Shown: positions 1 to 20,168 of the stretch, one piece after another
How the letters are laid out: each line of letters starts with the position of its first letter
Position numbering within the stretch: the stretch's first letter is position 1
Assembly (NCBI RefSeq): GCF_000002995.4
Contig: NW_025062479.1
Span: forward strand, 13,521,221 to 13,585,220
Length of the DNA stretch: 64,000 nucleotides
Source of the DNA: Brugia malayi
Lineage: Eukaryota > Nematoda > Chromadorea > Rhabditida > Onchocercidae
Reading direction: 5' to 3'
Made by a program: the position numbers and the translations under genes
The notes under the pieces: generated by a model
Told to the model about the DNA's origin: nothing
Databases searched by the model: none
What the model saw: the letters and a program-made list of their open reading frames with translations, nothing else

Positions 1-48
1 TTTATTTCACTAACAAATATGCATGCTGCAACAAAGTCTTGTTTGTAG

Positions 49-9662
<9,614 letters not shown>

Positions 9663-12497
9663 TTTTTTTTTTTTTTTTTTTTTTTCTTTTTTTTTTTTTA
9701 TATTAAGGTATTGTTTCACTTGGATAACCTGTAAATTTTAAAGAATTCATTTCAAAAAATGAAGAATTTTGATTGGATAATTAGAATTGAAATTATTTCT
9801 TATGATATCAATTTTTGTTTTCTTTTTTCGATTGTTTTATTTGGAGCGCTATATAATTGATCACTTATTCAACATTTACCACTATTTCTTATATTTATTA
9901 AAGCTAGGCAGTGCATACAGTTGTGAATGTTTATTGATTACCCTAGATAATCATATGGGCAATTATGGCCTTTCACATAAAAGAACTGCAATCATTGAAA
10001 TTATAAAATGTTGTTTGTAGACAAATGAGGATTATTCATCTCTAATACGTGTTATTACTAGAATATACTATTTGTTTGTTCGTTTGTTCCTTTTTTTTTT
10101 CGGGAATTCTATAAGTTATTCACTTTATTTTGCTACTTTTTATTGTTTACTAATTTATTCATTAATTCATTAATGTTTGAATATTTTCTGATATAATCAT
10201 TTGCTTTGCTCTTTCATTTTTCGTAATGCTTTCTTTGTCAATTATGGTGCAAGGATTTGTGACTGGTTATTCACAGTTATCATTTATTTAAATATGGCTT
10301 TGGATTTTAGTTTTCCCGGTAATTTTTCCATTTAATTTGAATTTTTCAGTTTGTGAGACATCCAGACCAATGGAAGATAAATAATGGGAGAGATGGCCTT
10401 AGTGATTACGATTTTGCATTAATCTGATATTAGAAATAGAAAAAAGCAAAAAACCAAGGAACATTTTTTTATTAGATTATGAGGACCTCTTTGTTGAATA
10501 GATGATTTTGGATGAGATTTTCAATTTATAGGGAAAGCAATCTTTAATTTAAATCAATTCCATTAGCAATAATCTCCGTGAAGTGTAAGGTTTTCTTTGA
10601 TTTGCGAAAGTTTAATATGGTTGAAACATTGATTTCCTTAATATCCACTACTATTTAGCACTATAAAGTTGTTTTTAAAGCTGTAAAGTGTCCAAATTAA
10701 TTATTTCACATAGCCTTACTGACCAGTAATTTCGCTGTAAAAAAAAATAACGGGAACTGCTTATGTTATTTTGTTTGCATTCCAATTTGTCCGTTTTGTT
10801 TATTTTGTTTGTTTGTAAATTTACGAGGAATTTGAATGTTGTGAAATGTTCGTCATTGAAGAAAGACTTCTTTTTTAGAGAATCACTGATAAATTGTCCG
10901 TTTTTTTTTTTTTTTTTTTTTTTGCTTGATCTCTTACAAATCGAAAATAATTTGAGCATTTCTTAGTGCGAAATTTAGTTTACATACTGAAAAGGCGCTT
11001 CATTAAATTTGACTCATTAATTTAGTATAATGTTTATCGAATTTCAATGTTACCAATAAGTAAATTTTTATACTTTATTAAGCAACACAAATGAAAGAAG
11101 AAAAACATTTTCAACAAATTAAATCTAATAACTTAAACAATAATATGAAATATTAACATGAGATATCCCACACATTACCAAATTTTATACTTACAACTTT
11201 TAGAAATACTAACCGTTAAGAATACATATATAAGCTCATCTTTTGTACAACTAATTCAAAAGACAGATTTGTTTGCCCGATAAATAAATTTTCCGAAAGT
11301 AATTACAAATAAGTAATGCTATTGACACAGTAGTTTCGCAACCACCACTGCTTTCTTAATTTCCATAAACACAAATTTGACAGTTTATTCTTAGTAGTGA
11401 ATTTAAGTAATTATTTTTTGTAAAGCTTTATAAAAATATACTGTTTCCCAATAATAATAAAATAAAACATACCTTCTTAAATTTTCAATGAATAGGGAAA
11501 AAGTCATTTTTATTGATAAATATTAAAATAAGAATTTATATAATAGTAAACATGTTCGGAATACTACGTCATGTATGCTTATTAAACGAGGAAGTATTCA
11601 ACAAAAAAAAAAAAGAAAAGGAACAGAAAATAGTGGTACTTTTATTCGATCATATTTTGTTTTATTAGAATTTAAAATTATTTTCAAATAGTGATTGTCT
11701 TTAAAAGATTCTCCTTTTTTCTTTTCGATTGATTTAACAATTCAATTCATATATGTTTTTGATGATGATGAAGAAGTTTCTGTTAACAATCAAAAAAGAA
11801 TGTAAAAGTAATACTTATACAATAAGTAAAAAAAAAAATTGCATGAAAAAGATCTCATTTAAATGAAATCTTATATATTACAAATAATAAGATTATTGAG
11901 TATTTATTGCAAATGAATTAAATACATACTTGATTGCAGTACAGTTTAGCAAACTTTTAATAGTACACGTACCAGTGAAGTAATAGATGCCATAACAATC
12001 AATTAAATACATAAAATCTACTAATATTAGTAAAAAATACAGTGAAATATTATCAAAGAACAATTTTACTTCATTTCAAATTGATCACCCGAGAAAATTT
12101 TATTATAAGAAATAAAACTTTAATTTATAATACTGTCGTCAGAATAATTTTAAAAAAAAAATTTTATTTAACAATTGTATTGGTTATTCAAATCTCTTCA
12201 AATAGCATAATCAATCCTCTAATTATAATGAAATCAGTTATGGTACTAAACAACCACTATGAAATAAAATCGTTGATTTTTTCCTTTTAAATTTCTCAGT
12301 ACGAATTTTTAAAACATGAAATGAGTAGCTCCTAACATAAATCAATGAGAGGAAAACAAAATGATAAAAGATGATTATTGTCGTTAAGCTTTGAAAAAAA
12401 TTAAAAAAAGAAAAAACAAAAATATCACAGGAAAATTACATTGAAATATTATTCGCTTCAATGAAAGAAGTGTAACTTTCATGAGCAAATAAGGAAT
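9663..12497. other. convergent intergenic region with 3' UTRs
   Basis: The region lies between the stop of the RabGAP gene (+) and the stop of the ATF6 gene (-), so it holds both 3' untranslated regions. It starts with long T-runs right after the RabGAP stop. Apart from one possible alternative terminal exon at 10350-10427, I see no coding sequence. The 9787-10020 stretch is open in one frame but lacks an ATG at its start and resembles no family I know. Confidence 0.7.
10350..10427 (+). other. possible alternative 3' terminal exon of the RabGAP gene
   Basis: A strong acceptor (GAATTTTTCAG, ending at 10349) is followed by 25 sense codons and a TGA. The peptide begins FVRHPDQWKINN and ends DYDFALI. 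It is open in phase 0, the phase left by the donor at 8900 and by a possible donor at 9642 inside the normal last exon. The local sequence is less homopolymeric than its surroundings. No family match is known to me, and it could simply be 3' UTR. Confidence 0.3.
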
Positions 12498-15400
12498 TTA
12501 CTGATGGGCTGATCGATCATAAAATAACGGCAAAAGTGAACTCGGAAGATGGAATAAACCTGTTCCCGTAATATCACATTCAAGGCGCATCATTGCTACC
12601 TAAAAGGTGTAAGTTATTCACTGTTAAACATTACTGGTGCACTATTCATACTTCATTAGCAAATAATATTATAAGTAATCAACTAAGGCATATCACATGA
12701 TCAACAGCTAATAAAAAAAGTTATTAATTCTAAAGTTTTCCACTGAAAGCAAACCTGATTTGGTGTTTGATATCTCAGGAAATACAACAACAGTATACAC
12801 TACCATCAAAGAGTTGGGGAAAAAATAAGGTTTTATTAGGCTTGTTAGGTAAACACTTAGAAAAAAAATTCAGTTGAAGTAACCAATGTATATCACATTG
12901 AAAATATTATTTTTTCATCGAGATGAATGAAAAAAGATATTCCTATGAATGAATTTTATGCATTAGCAGATAGTTAAAATATCAACTGAAGTAATCAATG
13001 CATCATCACATTAAAAATATTACATGAATTTTCCACTGAAAGCAAACCTGATTTGGTAATGTACCATTAAATGATAGAGCAGGTAAAATAAGAGCCATAC
13101 GTGGTTGCATTGTACTATTTCGATCCGTTGCTGGTAGCAAATAATAATTCTGAAAGAAAAAATAAGAAAAAAAAGAAACTTTAAACAAATGTGATCAAAA
13201 AAATTTATAGTACATATCAATAGAATTGTTTACTATTATTTTTAAAACTACTATTAGATAATTAATGAAGAAATTGATGTTTGATTGTAGGAATGAGAAC
13301 AAAAAATATTTATTAATAAAATAAAATGAGAAAATAAACAATTAACCTTCATCGCAACAATGTAAAGTGTATCTTCGCGTTGTTTTAAATTTCGTGCAAG
13401 TTCTGCATACTGTGATTCCATATCCAAAACCGTAAGTGCATCTGTTTTATCTTGTAACCAATTAGTTAAGTAATGTTCGGAACTGATAACATTATAATCC
13501 ATTGTTTTGCTAAAATATAAATATTTATTTTTTTTTTTCTTTTTTTCTACAACTAAAATAAACATGTATTTTGTTAAAAATAGTACTAGAAATATGCACC
13601 GGCATTATCAAATTAATAACTTCATTAATATACTTTTACTACTAATTAATTAATATTAATTGTACAATGTGAAAAAAAAAAAAATAAAATAGAATTATTT
13701 TTTAGAAAGATATACACTTGTGATTTGATTGCTGTATTGTCAGCAGTAGAGCTAATCATATCAATATGTCTCCATGTACGTTCACGTATTGCTTTTAAAC
13801 GTGCGGCTTCCATTTTGTCATTTGCTGTCCTAACAACAATTTTGAGTGTATATAATGATTTTAAGTATATATAAAAAATTTTTAGGATATAAAAATATTA
13901 CAAAGATCAAAATCATTGAATATTATTTACACTCGATGTATAACAATGAAGCAATTTAATGTTTACTAAAACAATTATTTTAATAGCAAATTTACAAAAA
14001 ATAAAATACATTTTTTAAAATTGTAAATGTATAATAAAATGATAATATCTTGAAGATTAGCATTAATACAAACCGCTGCTGACGATTTTCTCTACGTTTT
14101 ATCTTTCTTACCGCAGCATCTTGTACAGATTTCATTGTTATATTCGGGGTTGTTAGCCCTCCGTTTATTGGAACACGAAATATATGTCGAATATGCACAA
14201 ATTGCAAACATTCATGCCGATTAATCCATGCAAATACATCATTATTCAATCTGCAATAATATATCTTATTAAAGTGAGATTAAAATTTTGACAGATGAAA
14301 AGAAAAAGAGAATTTACTAAAATTAAAGCTATAATAATAAATTTCTTATAAATATTACGAAATAATAAATTAATCAATGTTAACCGAAAAGATAATAAAT
14401 ACAATTTGAGTTTTACAGATTTATACAAAATATTTTCCTAATATTATTTCCTAAGAATTCGATATTTTATTCAAGAAAAAGTTCTGCAATATATAAAACA
14501 AATATAATTCAAACAATGAAACTACTTCTTTAGAGTTATAAGTTTAAGAATTTTTGGAAGATTAGAACATAGTACCAATGATAACTTCAAAACCTGGAAA
14601 ACCCCACAAATGGGGTAACATAGGTTAATAACTGAAGATCTGAATAATAGTGGTAAATCAAATGAGATAATTGACTAAAACTTTACCTCAGTTACCTTTT
14701 CATAAATTCAATGAGTGTAGTTCTTAGTATCCACCACTTTGAAATAGAGGCCAAATTATTATTTATCAAATACGAAAGAGTCTAGTGTTTGATTAACAAA
14801 ATATTAATATTGGAGCAAATGTAGAGAGATAAATCATTTGACCTTAATGTTGAATCCTCCAATAGGCTAAGGTTAAGCATAGTTTTTGGAAATTTTTGAA
14901 ATTCCTCAGCTAAGATTTGAATTTAGAAAGAACACAACAAACTTCATTGCTTCAGTTTGATTTAAATATCTCTTCTGCATGCTATCACATTTCGCTGAAT
15001 AGTTCAGGTTTGATTGAGATAAAGGATCAGACTTCCTATTTGATTGTGAATTTCCCCTTGATTCCTAAAAAATATTTAATAGTAAATATATAAATAGAAT
15101 TGTAATTGAAAATTGTAAGAGAAAGATTAAATTATTAAATAACACTAAAACACAAAAAAAGATAATATAATGTTCTAAAATGAAAGAAAATTAAGTAACA
15201 ACAGCAACTTACTGAGCCAATATCATAATCCAAAGAAAGAAGAGCTCGATCAGCCTTTATTCTATTTTGTGAAAAATATGCATTTGATTTCGCAAAATTT
15301 AGTGCAACAAGACTTATTGCATCAGGAACTGGATCCAAATTTCTAAAACCATTTAAATTCATTTCAAAAGAAAGACTTAGAATCATCTCTTTAAATTTAA

Positions 15401-18400
15401 TATTTGTGGATAAATATTCAAATATCCGGTAGTACAATAAGAATAAAAGCAACTTAACTAGTGTAGGTGCTGCTAAAAGATAATAATGAAACAAATCCGA
15501 AAAGACAAACAGCGCCAGCTGTAAGCATACTTAAACGACCACCGCTATTTCGATTATTAGCGTTTGATTTTAACACTTCATTCTAAAATCGAATCTTTAG
15601 AAAATCTCGAAAAAATTGAAGTATAAAACAAAAATGGACAATACAAATTAGTTAGTCACAATACACTAATTTATTACATAACCTCTCCAATACGATGAAT
15701 TTAATTCTTTAATGTCTATCTTCTATTTAGCTTTGTTCAATAGCAAAAAAAAGAAATACTTCAAGTCTCAAGTTGAAATTTTTTCAAATCCAAAAATTGC
15801 AATTATTTCTATCAAATTGTCAACAATCAGTACTTTAATGCTAAATTTAATTAACTGATAATTTATGTGCAAGCCAATACTTGAAAATTCATCTGTTCAG
15901 TTTATATCGGCAATACACAAATAAATTTCTCAAAAATTTCCAAATTTTCTTTAATTTATTGAGTTGTACCCAATATGCTTATTAAGAGTACAAATTATAT
16001 TAAGCTAACATCTATGAATTCGTTATGTAAGATAAAATTTAAGACACATAGATGTGTCTCCTGCACAAATTTAAAATGCGTTACTTACGTGCTTCCTGCA
16101 CACGTGCTTATTTGTTACATTTGTTTGTAAAATAGTAACGACATAATAATGCTAAGAAGATAAGCATATACCTCTCTTCGTAAAGTTTCAATAGTTTCAT
16201 TTAAAATTTCGATTTTATTTTTCAACTTCTCGATAATAGTATCTTTGTTAGCCAAATTTCTTTTCATTTCATTGATTTCCTAAAATATTTAGTGAAACGA
16301 AAGAAAAGAGAAAATGAGGAGAGAAAAGAAAGAATGAGAATCATATTATTCTCAAACTAACATTTTTTTTCCGAATCCGAGAAAGTTGCGCCGAGTATCT
16401 GTTCCGTATTTTTCTATCCTCTTTTTTACGATCATAGTCCTAAAAAGAAAAAAAAAAATCGCAAAATGCACGGATGAATTTCTATGAACAAAAATTTTAT
16501 ATGTAAAATAATATTGATATTAAAATGGTGCAATAAAAAAAAAAATGGAAAAAATATTCCTCATGGATTAATAATAAGATTATAGAAACAAATAAAATGT
16601 CCGTAAGATTTCTTTGGTAATTCAGTGTCAAAAATAATAAATTAACTAATGGGAAATGTAACAAAAGATAATGCAAGCAAAGATCATATAATATCTTAAG
16701 AAAAACTTACAAAATAACATCTATGCACCTGTGAATACCTTAAATACAAATAGTTTACCAAAGAAAAAGTAAAAAAAAGGGTGGAAACAATAAAAACGAT
16801 TCGTTTACTTCACAGTGTCACAAGCTAGTGTTCAAAGATTAAATTAATTAGCTAATATGAAAAAATGGCTTAAAGTTCGCTAGCAGTATGAAACATTAAC
16901 TTATATCTAGTATCACAACACCTACCACAAAATGAATATTCATTTTGGTACTTCGTTCTGGTCTGCCATAATGTGCAACACCATTTGATAATGCATTGAA
17001 AAGATTATTCACAGAAGTAAGGACAGTTGCATTTACATTCTAAGAAAGTGGAAACATTCTAAAAGATTATTTGGTCCATTTTAAAGATGGAAAAATGTGT
17101 TACTTTAAACAAAGGAAAGAAAAAAAGACACAAAAAAACAGCTTGCAAAAAGAAAAAAAAAAAAACGGACAGCACGATTTGTAAAAAAATAAAATTATGA
17201 AAAGATCAGAATGAAAAAAGTGAAGAATGTGAATGATAAAGTAATGGAATCTTAATGTTTCTAAAGTTACTTTAGCAGGAGTGCTTGTAAATGCTGATGT
17301 TGATGATGGTCTTTCATGTTTCGGCGATAGAATCCGTTGTTTGTCTTGATTAGCAGCTGGCTGTGACTAAATTGGAATATCCAAATTAATGTCTATCTCA
17401 AGTTTCAAAAAAAAAAAAAAAAAAAAAAAAAGGCAAAACAATAAGTTCGAACAAACTACATCAAAAAATAGACAGAACTGTGGTTGATAATATCTGAAGC
17501 AAATAACTATTTAAAACTTACATTATCAGAAATGGAATGGGTTACTGTCGGCATAATGCAAATCACTGGATGACTTGACGTGCTTTTACCATTTGTTAGA
17601 ATCTGAAAAGTTTCTATTAACAATGTTTAAGCTCATTTTTTAATCGGCTATAGCTTTAATAAAACTTATCTATTACATTCATATTTTATTATTGTTAAGG
17701 AAAAAAAATAAATACAGTAAGTTTAATTTCTAAATATATTTATTGTGCACTTGTTCCATATCAAAAATAAGGAATACGGCATGGGGCACAAAAGACATTA
17801 ACAGAAGAAATGGGATCATTATATAAGCTTAAGCTATAGGAAAAAATTACATGCATTGTAACTATACAGTACATTACTTACTACTGAAATAATTTTAAAA
17901 ATTATAAAAAGAAAACTTATTTCTATTAGAAAGGTCAAAGTATAAACCTGTTGAAGTGGAATCTGAACGGGAACAAGATGACTTGGATTAGGCGTTGCAG
18001 CGAATTTCGTTTCCAACTGATTTATTTGTGAGGCTTGCAAGAAATTTGTAATTCGGTCATTATCAGAAGCATTTTGATCCTTTAAAAACTTATCATATAT
18101 TTATTTACTTTTTTTTTTGATCTTTTAAAATCTGGTAAATAAATATTTATTATTTCAAAAAATTTCACTAATGTCCGTAGTTAGATTACTCGATTATAAC
18201 CTGGTAAATTATTGCATTTAATTAATCTTGCAAAATCTCACAATCATATTCAATGATTTTTTTTTTTTTTTTTTTGCGAAATCACTTTAAATAACTTTAA
18301 ATAAGTAACCAATTATTTAGCCAAATACATACATCTGAGGTAGAATATGTTGGCGAATAATTTCCAGAATCACTGGTGGATGGTGAAGCATCGTTAGGGA

Positions 18401-18891
18401 ATATTTGATTGATTAAATGATTGTCAAGTGTGACAGTATCAAATATTGATGAATCATCTGTTACAAATACTCCATTATTATCTTGTGAATTCAATTCAAG
18501 TCCCAAATTATCAATAATTTCCGAAAGCTAAAAGTATCAAATCAATAATGTGTAAAATAAACGCATTCTAAATATTTAATGAAAAAACAAAGAAAAAGAA
18601 AAGAATTGATTTATTATTTTAGAAATTCTTACTGACATTGAATATCAACGATTTATACTTTGTATAATTCATTAACAATCGAGAAAAGATTCAAGAAATG
18701 TAAGTGATGAAGAGTTGATAACTATAAGCTAGCTTTCTGGATAAATGATAAATAAAAAAGATAACCTGATCATTCCTTTGTTCATTGGTACTGTCAAGAT
18801 TGATACCAGAATCACTTGGAGAAAGTAAATTCATCAGATGAAACTGATTAAAATTATTCTCCAAATAGCAATAGCTATCATCAAAATCCAT
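12498..18891 (-). CDS. atf-6: ATF6, ER-membrane bZIP stress transcription factor
   Basis: Exons in transcript order: 18891-18766, 18527-18333, 18079-17948, 17602-17522, 17366-17271, 17039-16926, 16439-16362, 16279-16172, 15582-15459, 15388-15213, 15064-14943, 14250-14074, 13829-13716, 13509-13347, 13149-13048, 12599-12498. The total is about 669 residues; human ATF6 has 670. Residues 1-248 are an acidic/Ser-rich activation region. The bZIP basic region (DRKIRNRYSAQLSRIRKK) has the N-x7-R signature and is followed by a zipper (275-310) and one membrane span (about 328-348). The lumenal part matches human ATF6 in blocks, for example LLPATDRNST and MMRLECDIT. Both regulatory lumenal Cys (human 467 and 618) and two N-glycosylation sites (NQT, NST) appear kept. 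In the known pathway ATF6 senses ER stress, moves to the Golgi, is cut, and the bZIP part activates chaperone genes. The 15459/15388 junction is the least certain because its acceptor is the weak AAATTTAAAG. Confidence 0.92.
12675..13057. repeat. duplicated blocks in the last ATF6 intron
   Basis: A 29-base stretch is identical at 12736-12764 and 13029-13057. The second copy spans the end of the LLPATDRNST exon, its donor and the first intron bases, so an exon-intron junction has been copied into the intron. A second diverged pair lies at about 12872-12909 and 12983-13022, and sequence near 12675-12700 resembles 12990-13010. Together they look like a block copied about 300 bases away and since eroded. 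Confidence 0.8.
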
Positions 18892-18913
18892 TACGGAATC
18901 AAAAAAGAATAGT

Positions 18914-18934
18914 TTACAGATTAATTAGAAACAT
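18914..18934 (-). other. short upstream reading frame in ATF6 leader
   Basis: An ATG 43 bases upstream of the main ATF6 start opens a frame of six codons (MFLINL) followed by TAA. It lies between the apparent leader acceptor (GTTTTTCAG, AG at 18948-18949) and the main start, so it would be in the mature mRNA whether the leader is cis- or trans-spliced. Confidence 0.5.
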
Positions 18935-18947
18935 TAATAGAACAATC

Positions 18948-18949
18948 CT
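18948..18949 (-). promoter_or_regulatory. probable splice acceptor upstream of ATF6 start (SL trans-splice candidate)
   Basis: The - strand reads GTTTTTCAG followed by about 56 bases to the ATG, with no obvious upstream exon. In nematodes such a site commonly receives a spliced leader; an untranslated first exon is the alternative. Confidence 0.45.
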
Positions 18950-19324
18950 GAAAAACAATAAATTGTAAAAATACACGACATCACATATATATTAGATAAA
19001 TACAGTCTTTGCACAGAAATGAAATATGAACAAATTAAGAATGAAATAAAAAAAAATGAAATACTATGAAAGAAGTCAATTAAAAAAAGTGCAATGAAAT
19101 AATTGGTAAAAAAATAATAAAGATCATAAATATAAAGTCAAAAACAACAATTATAAATAGTGTATGTATTGTAATGACGGCAGGGAGTGAGAGTGAAAAT
19201 TAGAACACATTGTAAGATATGAAAGAATGAGAAAAATTATAAATATTCCTGTATTATAATAACAGCAGAGATTAAGACTAACAGTAATATATCCTTCTTT
19301 TTACAAAAAAAGTGCTAGGATTGA

Positions 19325-19381
19325 CCAACGATTATGATACTCAATTTCTCATCAAATTACTCGATCACATTAAATCGTTGG
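19325..19381. repeat. 9-base inverted repeat in the divergent promoter
   Basis: CCAACGATT at 19325-19333 is matched by its exact complement AATCGTTGG at 19373-19381, with a 39-base spacer. The GC content of the arms stands out in AT-rich DNA. It may be a paired factor site or chance. Confidence 0.5.
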
Positions 19382-19500
19382 CTATTTGTCCCATTACCTT
19401 ACCAGGCGGGGATTTTAAAAGAAAATTCTTTAATTTAATTTGAAATATCTCATTGTAAGCAATTTGTTACTTATACTATTTTAGCAATTAGCAATTTCCG

Positions 19501-19524
19501 TGACGTTGTAATACACGTGCGTCA
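19501..19524. promoter_or_regulatory. cluster of CRE/UPRE-like and E/G-box sites
   Basis: Within 24 bases lie TGACGTT (19501-19507), CACGTG (19514-19519) and GCGTCA (19519-19524, TGACGC on the - strand). The ATF6/XBP1 core is TGACGTG, so these are close but not exact. Their position in the promoter shared by ATF6 and LIN-5 would allow bZIP control or self-control of ATF6; this is inferred from motif only. Confidence 0.4.
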
Positions 19525-20156
19525 TCTTATCATAACTTTTTACCCTTTTCATAGAATGTAATTCGGGTAATTGCATTTTGTTAGAGATTTTTAAGAATAC
19601 GCGCTTGAATATACTTTGTATTACCTTTTAATTTTATATTGATCCATAATAATAAAGCGGGAATATGTTTGGAATATAAAAGCATTTTCGAATTAGCTAC
19701 TTTTTTCTCTTTCTTCATTCCCCTCTCTCCCTCTCTCCGTTTTTTCTCTTTTGCATTCTTTGCTAGATGTCATTTTACAAAATCTTTTATTAACCCTATA
19801 ATATTTTAAAATCATCTGGTAATTTCCTCATAATTTTTTGTATTTTGTTATAGAAGATGTGAATTATACTTTAGAAACTTTATATTTCGATTTTTTGTTT
19901 TAGTTATAAAAGTGTTGATAGATGTTAAAGTTATCATTTTATTGACTTTTTCATTAATCTTTCATAAATCAACAACATTACAAGCCAAACAATAAGTAAA
20001 GATGAGAAGTAATTCGAGTAATAGCCCTATTTTTTTAATGAAATTGTCCTATTCTTTCTTTTTAGCAGTATGAAATTTTTGTTGTGGTAAGAATAAATGA
20101 TGAAAATTATTTATAGTGGCGTTAATGAAGTGTTATGTTAAGATGTATTAGCATTT

Positions 20157-20159
20157 CAG
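20157..20159 (+). promoter_or_regulatory. probable trans-splice acceptor of the LIN-5 gene
   Basis: GCATTTCAG ends nine bases before the ATG at 20169 and no upstream exon is apparent. This is the usual spacing for a nematode spliced-leader site. Confidence 0.55.
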
Positions 20160-20168
20160 TTTGCAAAA

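Larger units (their letters stand above)
18892..20168. promoter_or_regulatory. divergent promoter between ATF6 and LIN-5 genes
   Basis: This 1.28 kb holds the 5' leaders and presumably the promoters of the two divergent genes. It contains a possible trans-splice acceptor and short upstream reading frame for ATF6, an inverted repeat at 19325-19381, a cluster of bZIP-type sites at 19501-19524 and a pyrimidine-rich stretch at about 19700-19750. I see no other coding sequence. Confidence 0.6.

Noticed and set aside
9787..10020. 77-codon open frame after the RabGAP stop
   Set aside because: It opens with TTG rather than ATG, begins with low-complexity hydrophobic codons, and shows no family similarity; it most likely lies in the 3' UTR.
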